In this document: positions 42,071-50,028 of the stretch, in pieces
Position numbering within the stretch: position 1 is the first letter of the stretch
Layout of the letters: every line of letters starts with the position of its first letter
Assembly (NCBI GenBank): GCA_016778985.1
Contig: JADHOM010000012.1
Span: 1-59,962, forward strand
Direction of reading: 5' to 3'
DNA from: Alphaproteobacteria bacterium
GTDB lineage: Bacteria > Pseudomonadota > Alphaproteobacteria > Puniceispirillales > UBA1172
DNA length: 59,962 bases
The notes under the pieces: generated by a model
The model's database searches: none
What the model was told of the DNA's origin: nothing
The model's input: the letters and a program-made list of their open reading frames with translations, nothing else
Position numbers and translations under genes: made by a program

Positions 42071-42997
42071 ATGTCTATCATCGCCCATCGGATATCAGAT
42101 CAGCCCATCATCCAAGCCTATTCAGGCGCGCCATTTGGCGATAATATTAATGGCCCTTCGCTGATCGAGGCGCCGTCTTGGCTACCACATCGAAAGGCGC
42201 GTTATTATTTGTATTTTGCACATCATTGGGGCGATCATATTCGGCTGGCGCTGGCGGATGACCTGTTGGGGCCATGGCGGCTTTATCAAAATGGGGTTCT
42301 GCATCTATCAGACACGCCTTTTCCCTTGCACAAACCGCCGGTTGCTGAACCGCAATGGGCACTTGACCGTGGGGTATCTGGGCTTTATCCGCATATTGCC
42401 TCACCCGATGTCTATATTAACCATAGCCGCCAGCAACTAGGCATGGTGTTTCATGGCCTTGATCATGATGGTGAGCAACGCTCGCTTCAGGCATCATCAG
42501 ATGATGGGCTTGTCTGGAGCATCGCGCATAAGCGTATCAATCAAACGTATTTGCGGATGTTTGATTATAATGGCGATCAATATGCGCTGGCTTTAGGCGG
42601 CCAGATTTTGCGGCAATCCGCATCAGGTGACATTGCGTTTGGCCCTTATGCCTTTCCATCCGGGCATCGCCATGCTGGGGTGTTGGTGCGCGGCGAGCGA
42701 TTGCATGTCATCTGGACAAAGGTTGGGGATGCGCCGGAATCATTGCTCCATTCAGTCATTGATTTATCACGAGAATGGCACCAATGGACGGCGCAAAACA
42801 CCGTCACCTTGCTTGCCCCTGAACGGGATTGGGAGGGCGTTAATACACCCATCACCGCGTCTGATATTGGCATTGCCGCACCAAATGAACGTGCCTTGCG
42901 TGACCCTTATTTATTTGAAACAGATGGGCGCGTCTATGTCATCTATGCTGGTGGCGGCGAATCGGCACTTGGCATTGCGGTTATTGACGGCATATAA
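42071..42997 (+). CDS. Five-bladed beta-propeller (glycosidase-like) protein, unknown function
   Basis: 308 residues without signal peptide. The segments YYLYFAHHWGDHIRLALADD, GPWRLYQNGVLHL, HIASPDVYINHSRQQLGMVF, QRSLQASSDDGLVWS and the C-terminal ALRDPYLFETDGRVYVIYAG resemble blades of GH43/GH32-like five-bladed propellers. The acidic catalytic triad of GH43 cannot be confirmed. It might act on glycans or be a lectin-like domain. It precedes moaA by 56 bases. Confidence 0.6.
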   Translation: MSIIAHRISDQPIIQAYSGAPFGDNINGPSLIEAPSWLPHRKARYYLYFAHHWGDHIRLALADDLLGPWRLYQNGVLHLSDTPFPLHKPPVAEPQWALDRGVSGLYPHIASPDVYINHSRQQLGMVFHGLDHDGEQRSLQASSDDGLVWSIAHKRINQTYLRMFDYNGDQYALALGGQILRQSASGDIAFGPYAFPSGHRHAGVLVRGERLHVIWTKVGDAPESLLHSVIDLSREWHQWTAQNTVTLLAPERDWEGVNTPITASDIGIAAPNERALRDPYLFETDGRVYVIYAGGGESALGIAVIDGI

Positions 42998-43053
42998 ATA
43001 TGGTGAATAAGTTGAATATGGTGGTTTATTTTCCACTAAAATTAGGATAATTT

Positions 43054-44070
43054 TTGACTATGCCACATGCACCATCACCACTACTTGATCCGTTTGGACG
43101 GCCAATAACCTATCTGCGCGTTTCGGTTACTGATCGCTGTGATTTTCGCTGTGTCTATTGCATGGCAGAGGATATGACATTTTTACCGAAATCGGAGATT
43201 ATGTCGCTCGAAGAGACAGAGACATTATGCCGGCGCTTCATGGCTATCGGGACGCGCAAGATACGGCTGACAGGTGGTGAGCCATTGGTGCGGCGGAATA
43301 TTATCTCTCTTATTCGCAATCTTGGGGCAGAAGTCAAAAACGGCAATCTGGATGAGCTAACGATTACCACGAATGGCAGCCAGCTCTATAAAATGGCAGA
43401 TATGCTTTATGATGCCGGGGTGCGGCGGCTTAATGTATCGGTTGATACCCTTGATCCCGACAAGTTTAGAGCCATCACACGCTGGGGTGATCTCACCAAA
43501 GTCCTAGAAGGAATAAAAGCCGCGCAAGCCGCCGGACTTGCTGTCAAGCTGAATACGGTTGCGCTGAAAGGGGTCAACGAAGATGAACTTGGAGACATGC
43601 TTTCATGGTGTGGTGATCAGGGCATTGATATGACAATTATTGAGGTCATGCCAATGGGTGATATTGGCGGAGAAGACAGGCTTGATCAATATCTGCCTCT
43701 ATCATTAGTGCGAACGCGGTTAAGTCGCCGCTTTACGCTGCAAGAGATACCCTATCGCACGGGGGGCCCGGCGCGTTATGTTCAGATAGCAGAAACAGGA
43801 CGAAAGTTAGGGTTTATCACGCCTCTTACCCATAATTTTTGTGAAAGCTGTAATCGTGTTCGGCTGACCTGTACGGGTATGCTCTATATGTGTTTGGGGC
43901 AGGATGATAGTGCCAATCTGCGCGATGCCCTGCGTGCAGGTGGCGAAGACGCTCTCGATGCCGCTATATTAGAGGCCATCAGCCGTAAGCCTAAAGGCCA
44001 TGATTTTATCATTGACCGTGATCATAACAGCCCCGCTGTCGACCGCCATATGAGCGTTACTGGCGGCTAG
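43054..44070 (+). CDS. moaA: GTP 3',8-cyclase MoaA (molybdenum cofactor)
   Basis: 338 residues. The radical-SAM cluster CDFRCVYC has Cys29, Cys33, Cys36; the second 4Fe-4S site has [14 protein letters not shown] (Cys near 263, 266, 280). [15 protein letters not shown] and the C-terminal Gly-Gly (MSVTGG), needed for activity, are both intact. It carries out the first step of molybdopterin synthesis from GTP, with MoaC. It ends with TAG directly after the GG, a useful proof that TAG is a true stop in this genome. No other moa genes are nearby. Confidence 0.95.
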   Translation: MTMPHAPSPLLDPFGRPITYLRVSVTDRCDFRCVYCMAEDMTFLPKSEIMSLEETETLCRRFMAIGTRKIRLTGGEPLVRRNIISLIRNLGAEVKNGNLDELTITTNGSQLYKMADMLYDAGVRRLNVSVDTLDPDKFRAITRWGDLTKVLEGIKAAQAAGLAVKLNTVALKGVNEDELGDMLSWCGDQGIDMTIIEVMPMGDIGGEDRLDQYLPLSLVRTRLSRRFTLQEIPYRTGGPARYVQIAETGRKLGFITPLTHNFCESCNRVRLTCTGMLYMCLGQDDSANLRDALRAGGEDALDAAILEAISRKPKGHDFIIDRDHNSPAVDRHMSVTGG

Positions 44071-44215
44071 TGCCTGATCATGGTTGTTTCAGCCATCCCC
44101 CACACTATATCTATCTATGTCCATAATAAATATGGGAAAAATAATACCGCGATCAATATACATACTTGACCAATTTTTATATCTAATAATAGTCTTTTGA
44201 ATAGTGGAGATGGAT

Positions 44216-44629
44216 ATGAGTGCATCCTTAAAGCGAGTTATTTATGTGTCTGAACGCGCCGATACTTCAAACTCGGATTTGCAGGAAATTATTAATTCTT
44301 CACGAGTCAATAATCCGCAGAAAGACATAACAGGCTGCCTAGTCTCTGGGATTAATTCTTACCTCCAGCTTCTCGAAGGTCCTGATGCCGCAGTTGATGA
44401 ACTCTATCGGAAAATCAGCAAAGATACGCGGCATACAAATATTGTAATACTCAATGAAGAGGTCATTGACAGCAGATTATTTACGTCTTGGTCAATGCGG
44501 CTTGACCCATTTAATAATCTGATGTGGTCAGATGAGGAAATTAATGCAGGAAACTTCCTGAATATCACGGCGACTAATGCGCTGAATATCTTCACCAGAA
44601 TTCATGAACAGGGAAAATCTGTTTTTTAG
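44216..44629 (+). CDS. BLUF domain blue-light photoreceptor
   Basis: 137 residues from ATG 44216; GGAG six bases before it supports this over the in-frame GTG at 44204. The BLUF fold is complete: Tyr10 (KRVIYVSE), SRVNNPQKDITG with Asn32/33, the flavin-interacting Gln51 (SYLQLLEG), DTRHTNIVIL, and the SWSM motif (Trp92, Met94). BLUF binds FAD and signals blue light through the Tyr-Gln switch. There is no output domain; the short tail (about 95-137) makes it a short BLUF protein that acts by protein-protein contact. The partner is unknown. Confidence 0.93.
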   Translation: MSASLKRVIYVSERADTSNSDLQEIINSSRVNNPQKDITGCLVSGINSYLQLLEGPDAAVDELYRKISKDTRHTNIVILNEEVIDSRLFTSWSMRLDPFNNLMWSDEEINAGNFLNITATNALNIFTRIHEQGKSVF

Positions 44630-44736
44630 ACTCTTTTTAATAATTCCCGCAGTCTGTTTAGGCAGATCAATATCTCACCCAAGAGTCATGGCGTCGCTAG
44701 CTGATATCTTTGAGCATTTCTGTCTCAGGTGACACT

Positions 44737-44871
44737 TTATTTAGATACAACCCCAGTTCCATCATGGTAACTCTTGAAGACGCGATCCCATGGCATTTCT
44801 CTCATGCCATAATTAGAGATTATATAGCGATGATGCGGCTCATGCGCCAATTCATAGAGCGGCGGCCAATG
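44737..44871 (-). pseudogene. C-terminal relic of a sterol desaturase/fatty acid hydroxylase gene
   Basis: Between two stops (upper TAA at 44874-44872, lower TAA 44739-44737) the minus strand reads HWPPLYELAHEPHHRYIISN, then YGMREMPWDRVFKSYHDGTG. The last histidine box (HHRY..xNYG..xMPWDR.F.S.HDG) matches that of the intact gene at 52943 (LHHRYFDCNYGSVDMPWDKW, GTFHDG). The first two His boxes and the TM helices are missing. A decayed paralogue or eroded copy. Confidence 0.7.
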
Positions 44872-44889
44872 TTACAACCAACAAACAGT

Positions 44890-44924
44890 CAAAAAAAACA
44901 GGCATGTCTGAGCGATGCCTGTTT
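44890..44924 (-). terminator. Rho-independent terminator of the ABC-FAH operon
   Basis: AAACAGGCAT (44896-44905) pairs perfectly with ATGCCTGTTT (44915-44924), with an A8 run at 44891-44898, so the minus-strand transcript ends in U8. It lies 28 bases after the FAH gene stop. Confidence 0.85.
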
Positions 44925-44951
44925 ACTTCGGTAAGGGGATAATCAGCGTGA

Positions 44952-45638
44952 TTAGATGACTTTGGTGGTCATCTCACAAACGCCTTCAATTTCACAATGG
45001 ATCACATCACCTTTCTGCACCGGACCGACACCTGACGGCGTTCCCGACATGATCACATCACCAGCAGCGATATCATAAAACCGTGACAGATAAGCAATTT
45101 GTTCCGCCACTTTCCAGATCATCTGCCCCAGATCACCCTCTTGGCGCAGGTCACCATTGACACTAAGGTTAATCCGGCCAGTATCCGGATGACCAATGTC
45201 AGAAACCGGAACAATCTCACTCATAGGGGCAGAACGCTCAAAAGCCTTACCAGGCTCCCACGGACGCCGCTGTTCTTTGGCTACCCCCTGCAGGTCACGG
45301 CGTGTCATATCAATGCCAACACCATAGCCATAGACATAGCTCAAGGCATCAGCCACAGAAATATTCTTACCGCCACCTTTTAACGCAACAACCATTTCAA
45401 CCTCGTGATGCACATCCTGGCTCTCTGGTGGATAAGGAAACTCACCAGACGTATCTGCGTTTTGGGCATTCTTCTGAAAGAAAAAAGGCTCCTCACGATT
45501 AGGGTCACCGCCCATTTCAATCGTGTGCGCGGCATAGTTTCTGCCAATGCAATAAATACGGCGTATGGGGAAAGATTTATCAGAACCTCGAACTGGAATG
45601 GCGGTAACATGGGGTTGGTCAATAACGTATTTACTCAT
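44952..45638 (-). CDS. Fumarylacetoacetate hydrolase family protein
   Basis: 228 residues, single FAH domain. Metal-binding pattern: QDVHHEVEMVVALKGGG (the two Glu residues), GYGVGIDMTRRDLQ with Asp, and TGEFPYPP region; C-terminal DVIMSGTPSGVGPVQKGD is the family signature. RNYAAHTIEMG near residue 33 is typical for maleylpyruvate/acylpyruvate hydrolases. It hydrolyses a C-C bond of an acylpyruvate-type acid, substrate not fixed. It is the last gene of the operon that includes the ABC transporter, which suggests that the imported molecule is degraded through an FAH-type step. Confidence 0.9.
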   Translation of the reverse strand: MSKYVIDQPHVTAIPVRGSDKSFPIRRIYCIGRNYAAHTIEMGGDPNREEPFFFQKNAQNADTSGEFPYPPESQDVHHEVEMVVALKGGGKNISVADALSYVYGYGVGIDMTRRDLQGVAKEQRRPWEPGKAFERSAPMSEIVPVSDIGHPDTGRINLSVNGDLRQEGDLGQMIWKVAEQIAYLSRFYDIAAGDVIMSGTPSGVGPVQKGDVIHCEIEGVCEMTTKVI

Positions 45639-45662
45639 AGTATTTATTCTCCTTTGGTGGTG

Positions 45663-46415
45663 TTAACGGCGCGACGCATAATAATCAACACGCCGCTCAA
45701 GATAAGCCAAAAACTCAGCAATGATGAAAGACAGGGCAAAAAGAACAATCAGAACAGCCCAGAAATGAGACATTAGAAAATTCGAAGCATATAATTCAAA
45801 CAAAGACCCAAAGCCAACAATTGATATCAATAACTGGCCAATGATGACGCCTTTAACCGCACGAATAAAGCCAATGCGAACACCAGATAATATTTCCGGC
45901 AAGGCCGCCCAGAAATAAATCTTTGTCAACGCATCCAATTGTGATGCGCCAAATGATTTTGACATTTCGACTAGCGACTGATTAATCTGGCGAACCCCAG
46001 CGCGGGAGTTTAAAACAATGATCCATATTGCAAAAAGAGCTGTTGTGATGACGATGGATTTTAGCCCAAAGCCAAACAAAACCATTAATACTGGTACCAG
46101 CGCCGTTAACGGCGCGCTTAAAAACAGATTAACCCACGGCAAAAGCAATTCATCAATCAGTTGATTTTTCCCCATCAGAATACCAACCGGAACGCCGATA
46201 CAAATGGCAGAAAACGTGCCAATAGAAAACGCCAGCGCGGTTTCTTTTAAGGCATTGATAAATGGTGTCGTGCCTCCAATTTCAATCAGGGTTGCAAAAA
46301 TTTCTGAAAGCGGTGGCAGAAAAAATGTCAATTCAATCTGTCCGACAATTTCCCATAATATACCCCATAAAATCAGCGACGACATGTTGGGAAGTTTATA
46401 TCCAAAAAGGGTCAT
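45663..46415 (-). CDS. ABC transporter permease (NitT/TauT-type)
   Basis: About 250 residues from ATG 46415, preceded by AGGTGA eight bases away; upstream in-frame start at 46454 overlaps the ATPase gene. Six TM helices and the EAA loop (LGA.......ALPEILSGVRIGFIRAVKGVI). Pattern as in SsuC/TauC permeases for sulfonates, taurine, nitrate or pyrimidine precursors. Downstream of the ATPase and upstream of FAH in one operon. Confidence 0.9.
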   Translation of the reverse strand: MTLFGYKLPNMSSLILWGILWEIVGQIELTFFLPPLSEIFATLIEIGGTTPFINALKETALAFSIGTFSAICIGVPVGILMGKNQLIDELLLPWVNLFLSAPLTALVPVLMVLFGFGLKSIVITTALFAIWIIVLNSRAGVRQINQSLVEMSKSFGASQLDALTKIYFWAALPEILSGVRIGFIRAVKGVIIGQLLISIVGFGSLFELYASNFLMSHFWAVLIVLFALSFIIAEFLAYLERRVDYYASRR

Positions 46416-46423
46416 GCTTTCAC

Positions 46424-47191
46424 CTATTCCACATAAGACCGCAATGACGCCCAAATGCGATCCACGATATCCAGATATTCTGGCTCACGCCGTATGCTAT
46501 CGACGTCCTTGTGTCTGAAGCCTGATGGGCGAATGATTTCCATGACCCGGCTGGGACGCGGCAGCAGGATGGCAATCTGGTCAGACACATAAACCGCCTC
46601 CTCAATCGAGTGGGTGACAAAAATGAATGTTTTATTTTCATTTTTAACAAGCCCTAGCAAATCTTCCTGAAACTTGCGGCGTGTCTGCTCATCAACAGCC
46701 GAAAATGGTTCATCCATTAATAGCACCTGGGCATCAACACTAAGCGCTCGAGCAAGGCCAACACGCTGGCGCATGCCGCCCGATAGTTCATGTGGATAGC
46801 TATGCTCAAAGCCGCTAAGACCGACCTCATTGATATATTTTTCTGCGATGCCTTCGCGTTCAGACTTTGCCATGCCGCGTAACTCTAGCCCAAAGGCTAC
46901 ATTTCTGATGACGCTTGCCCATGGCATCAAAGCAAAATCCTGAAACACAAAAGCGCGATCAGGGCCGGGGGCTTTGACCACTTCACCATTAACCAGAACC
47001 TCTCCGCTTGTCGCTGGCAACAACCCTGCAATGATCTTCAACAAGGTTGTCTTACCACATCCAGATGGGCCGAGAAGCGAGGTTAACTGCCCTCTGGGGA
47101 AATCTAGACTGAGATCACGGAGAGCCTCCGTACTCCCATAATTTTTATATACATTCCTTACGGTAACAGCGTTGTCAGTAGATTTGGTCAT
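46424..47191 (-). CDS. ABC transporter ATP-binding protein (NitT/TauT-type)
   Basis: About 255 residues. Walker A LLGPSGCGKTTLLKIIAGLL (near 40), signature LSGGMRQRVGLARAL, Walker B VLLMDEPFSAVDEQTR, H-loop VTHSIEEAVYVSD. It drives import with the two permeases at 45663 and 47228 and the binding protein at 48069. ATG 47191 was preferred to a GTG nine bases upstream. It ends with TAG. Confidence 0.95.
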   Translation of the reverse strand: MTKSTDNAVTVRNVYKNYGSTEALRDLSLDFPRGQLTSLLGPSGCGKTTLLKIIAGLLPATSGEVLVNGEVVKAPGPDRAFVFQDFALMPWASVIRNVAFGLELRGMAKSEREGIAEKYINEVGLSGFEHSYPHELSGGMRQRVGLARALSVDAQVLLMDEPFSAVDEQTRRKFQEDLLGLVKNENKTFIFVTHSIEEAVYVSDQIAILLPRPSRVMEIIRPSGFRHKDVDSIRREPEYLDIVDRIWASLRSYVE

Positions 47192-47227
47192 TTTTCCCAC
47201 ATGATTTCTATGTTTAATGATTTTAGA

Positions 47228-47995
47228 CTAGTCGAGAGCAGAAGGTTTTCGAGACCCTTGCAGAAGTTTATTTTCAACCCGTTCCAGAACGTTAAGGAAG
47301 AGCACGGCAAGAATGATAATTGAGGCAATTGCCGCATACATACTCGGATAATCGGCAATAGACCGGCTATATGTAATAATATCGCCAACCCCTGTCGGGG
47401 TAATCTTTAGCTCGGATAAAATCGCGCCGATAAAGCCAGCTGACACACCCAATCGCAGGCCAGCAAATATAATCGGGAAGGCGGCAGGAAGAATGATTTT
47501 CATAATAACTTGACGCCGTGAGCCTAAAAAGGCTTCGCCCATTTCAATAAGATTGGCAGGCGTGTTGCGCACTGCCCCACCAGTATTAAGAACAATCACC
47601 GGCATAGCCATGATACAAACCACAAACACTTTAGAGGTTAGCCCAATGCCATAAGCCATTACCAGCAACGGGATCAAAGCGGCTAGAGGTGCCGTTTGCA
47701 TAACGATAAATATTGGTGAAACAAGCCAATCAAAGCCACGGCTCAAGCCAACAAATAACCCTATCCCTATGCCAAAAAATGCTGAGATTAAAATCCCGAT
47801 TACTAACGGTTTTAAGGTTTCCGCATAGGCCTTGAACATCGTGCCATCTATCAACAACGCCCAGAACGCTGATACCGACTCAAAGAATGTTGGAAAGGCA
47901 AAACTGACTGGCACACGGCCAGCAATTTCCCAGGCCGTAAAGACAACCAAAGCTGATATAAGTTTGAGGATATTAGCACGATGTTTGGCTAGCAT
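47228..47995 (-). CDS. ABC transporter permease (NitT/TauT-type)
   Basis: 255 residues with six hydrophobic segments. EAA loop region: EMGEAFLGSRRQVIMKIILP, AFPIIFAGLRLGVSAGFIGA. A second, non-identical permease in the same operon, so the transporter probably uses a heterodimeric membrane channel, which is uncommon for this class. It lies between the binding protein and ATPase genes, 36 bases before the ATPase. Confidence 0.9.
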   Translation of the reverse strand: MLAKHRANILKLISALVVFTAWEIAGRVPVSFAFPTFFESVSAFWALLIDGTMFKAYAETLKPLVIGILISAFFGIGIGLFVGLSRGFDWLVSPIFIVMQTAPLAALIPLLVMAYGIGLTSKVFVVCIMAMPVIVLNTGGAVRNTPANLIEMGEAFLGSRRQVIMKIILPAAFPIIFAGLRLGVSAGFIGAILSELKITPTGVGDIITYSRSIADYPSMYAAIASIIILAVLFLNVLERVENKLLQGSRKPSALD

Positions 47996-48027
47996 TTGGA
48001 TTATCCAATATTTTGATAATGATGATA

Positions 48028-48048
48028 GCAGGGCAATGACTGCCCTGC
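48028..48048 (-). terminator. Intercistronic hairpin after the binding-protein gene
   Basis: GCAGGGCA (48028-48035), loop ATGAC, TGCCCTGC (48041-48048): a perfect 8-bp GC-rich stem with a 5-nt loop and no T-run, between the substrate-binding protein stop and the first permease. Probably stabilises the abundant binding-protein mRNA, or partly terminates, giving more binding protein than permease. Confidence 0.65.
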
Positions 48049-48068
48049 CCGATAGGTGATCAATTTAT

Positions 48069-49043
48069 TTACTTTGTCGCATTTTCAAGCGGTGCAAAAT
48101 ACCAGAAGTCATTCGGATCAAGCGTATCCGGATCGCCTACAATCTGACCCGCCATTGAATACCATTCAAGATCTGCTTTCGCCGCAATCATGCCACCGCC
48201 ATTGGGATGATAAAGACCGCCTTCGACCGCGTCCTTAAAGAACCCATCAAGACCTTCAAGCACCTCTTTTGGCAGTTGACCAATTGGGCCATCAGGATTT
48301 GTTTCTCTTTTAATGATTGATGGGTCTTTGTGCATATCCTGATACACACTGACCAATGCGGCGACAAAGATATTCACGTCATCTTTGTTTGCTTTCATCC
48401 AGTCAAGATTGGCAAACAGCGCTTCGTCACTGGCATCAACCTCAAACATTGGCAACACATTAAACTTATCCCCCTGCAGCTTCATCAGCTTGTTCTTATT
48501 GGAAAGGTCAACAATTGTAGCGTCTGTTTGGCCAGCCATAAGTGCCGCAATCCGGTTTGAAGAACCGGGAACATAGGAGCGGTTACCGAAAGTGATATTC
48601 ATCCGGTCTTCGATCACATTAGCAATAGAATCTGTACCACCGCCGCGTGAGTGCAACATAATTGGCTCACCATCCAGATCAGTCAAACTAGAATATTTCT
48701 GGGATGTTACTGGGAAAAACTTTAGTTTTGACATCTGGAAAATAATACGAATTGGTGCTTTTGAGCGCTGCATTACCGAATAAGGTGTACCAAATCCAAT
48801 ATCCATCTGGCCGCTTAAAATGGCCTGAATGGCCAGTTCTTCATCGGCAAATGCGGTCCATTCATAGTCAAGACCATTGGCTTTTGCTCTCTCAAGCGCA
48901 ACAAAAATATGCGCCAGTTCATCTGATGGTGGTTCGGCAAGAGCGATCTTAATTGTATCCGCCTGCGCCGTGCTGACAAAACCAGTGAACATTGTCACCA
49001 GTGTTGCGGCTGTTAACTTAAGGTATTGTTTTAATTTTAGCAT
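48069..49043 (-). CDS. ABC transporter substrate-binding protein (NMT1/SsuA-like)
   Basis: 324 residues with a signal peptide cleaved near TAQA (about 28). Mature start DTIKIALAEPPSDELAHIFV, then VALERAKANGLDYEWTAFAD and QAILSGQMDIGFGTPYSVMQ, all typical of NitT/TauT binding proteins. The ligand cannot be read. First gene of the five-gene minus-strand operon (binding protein, permease, ATPase, permease, FAH) and divergent from a GntR regulator. Confidence 0.92.
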   Translation of the reverse strand: MLKLKQYLKLTAATLVTMFTGFVSTAQADTIKIALAEPPSDELAHIFVALERAKANGLDYEWTAFADEELAIQAILSGQMDIGFGTPYSVMQRSKAPIRIIFQMSKLKFFPVTSQKYSSLTDLDGEPIMLHSRGGGTDSIANVIEDRMNITFGNRSYVPGSSNRIAALMAGQTDATIVDLSNKNKLMKLQGDKFNVLPMFEVDASDEALFANLDWMKANKDDVNIFVAALVSVYQDMHKDPSIIKRETNPDGPIGQLPKEVLEGLDGFFKDAVEGGLYHPNGGGMIAAKADLEWYSMAGQIVGDPDTLDPNDFWYFAPLENATK

Positions 49044-49103
49044 TATTTTTCCTCCTCGAGACTAAATGGTAGCGACAATCCTGCCGTTCCCTTAAATTGA
49101 TCA

Positions 49104-49180
49104 TAGCGCTATTTTATGCGCTAAATTTTTAACCAATACAAAATTGATCACATATATTTTATAATTGGTCAAGTATTGGT
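49104..49180. promoter_or_regulatory. Inverted repeats in the ABC-operon/GntR divergent promoter
   Basis: ACCAATAC (49132-49139) and GTATTGGT (49173-49180) are a perfect inverted repeat spanning 49 bases, and TAGCGC...GCGCTA (49104-49123) is a second. TTGATCA/TTGGTCA variants repeat nearby. They sit between the divergent binding-protein and GntR starts, where operators of the GntR protein are expected. Confidence 0.5.
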
Positions 49181-49207
49181 TGAAGCATTGACTACCATTA
49201 TTGTGAT

Positions 49208-49927
49208 GTGTCATTTATGTTCACAAAGGTGGAGGAAATCGTGACAACAGCAGATGGTGCATTAATCCAATTAAGAGCTTGGCTTGCCCAACGGAAGCTA
49301 CCGTCTAATGGTCGCTTACCGCCAGAGCGTGAGTTTGCCGAAATATTGGGCGTTTCGCGCGGCGATCTGCGCAAGGCTTTAGCAACATTGGAGAGAAATG
49401 GCGAGTTATGGCGTCAAGTTGGCAAGGGCACATTTATTGGCACTAAACCAGTTGATGAACTTTCTGTTGTCGGCAAAGTTGCCGATCAGTCTAATCCCCT
49501 AGAGGTTATGAATGCGCGAATCATTATTGAACCAATTATTTGCCAACAGGCCGCTATCAATGCCGCAAGCATGCATATTGATGAATTAAACCGCTGTATG
49601 GTCGCACAGCGGGCGGCGCAAAGCTGGCGGCAATATGAAAACGCCGATAACCGTCTGCATAGGATCATTGCCATCGCCTCTGGTAATATTGTTTTGCTGG
49701 CCCTGTTTGATCAGCTTAACGCCATTCGGCGCGCTGTTGTTTGGGGACGCTTGCGGCAACATTCAGATGCCCCACCAACCAACCACCATAGCTTTTCTCA
49801 ACATGAAAAGATTATTGCCTCGATTGCCCAACGCGACCCTGAGCTTTCCGCATTGCTAATGCGTGAGCATCTTGAAGAAGTTCGTCATAATTTAATTAAC
49901 CCTGGCAAAATAGCCTCAATAGTTTAG
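49208..49927 (+). CDS. GntR family regulator (FadR subfamily)
   Basis: 239 residues. Winged helix about 15-75 with LPSNGRLPPEREFAEILGVS, GDLRKALATLERNGELWRQV and GKGTFIGT, clear GntR. C-terminal FCD-like helical domain: VMNARIIIEPIICQQAAINA, ENADNRLHRIIAIASGN and HSFSQHEKIIASIAQRD with metal-type His residues. Divergent from the binding-protein gene; likely the substrate-responsive regulator of the ABC-FAH operon. Confidence 0.9.
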   Translation: MSFMFTKVEEIVTTADGALIQLRAWLAQRKLPSNGRLPPEREFAEILGVSRGDLRKALATLERNGELWRQVGKGTFIGTKPVDELSVVGKVADQSNPLEVMNARIIIEPIICQQAAINAASMHIDELNRCMVAQRAAQSWRQYENADNRLHRIIAIASGNIVLLALFDQLNAIRRAVVWGRLRQHSDAPPTNHHSFSQHEKIIASIAQRDPELSALLMREHLEEVRHNLINPGKIASIV

Positions 49928-50028
49928 GTCTGACATTTGCGCGAGCCATGAAGCTTGGGCATATATAAGACCTCCTGAGCTGATGGCTTTTAGCATTCAT
50001 CTTTCACGAAGCATTAATGTAAATGGGC

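Larger units (their letters stand above)
44630..44951. other. Intergenic region with a sterol-desaturase relic and terminator
   Basis: The gap between the BLUF gene and the minus-strand FAH gene holds the 44737-44871 relic and the 44890-44924 terminator, entered separately. A plus-strand ORF crossing it lacks family features. Confidence 0.5.

Noticed and set aside
44710-44934. 74-codon plus-strand ORF after the BLUF gene
   Set aside because: Opposite-strand shadow of the sterol-desaturase relic and terminator; TTG start and no ribosome site.
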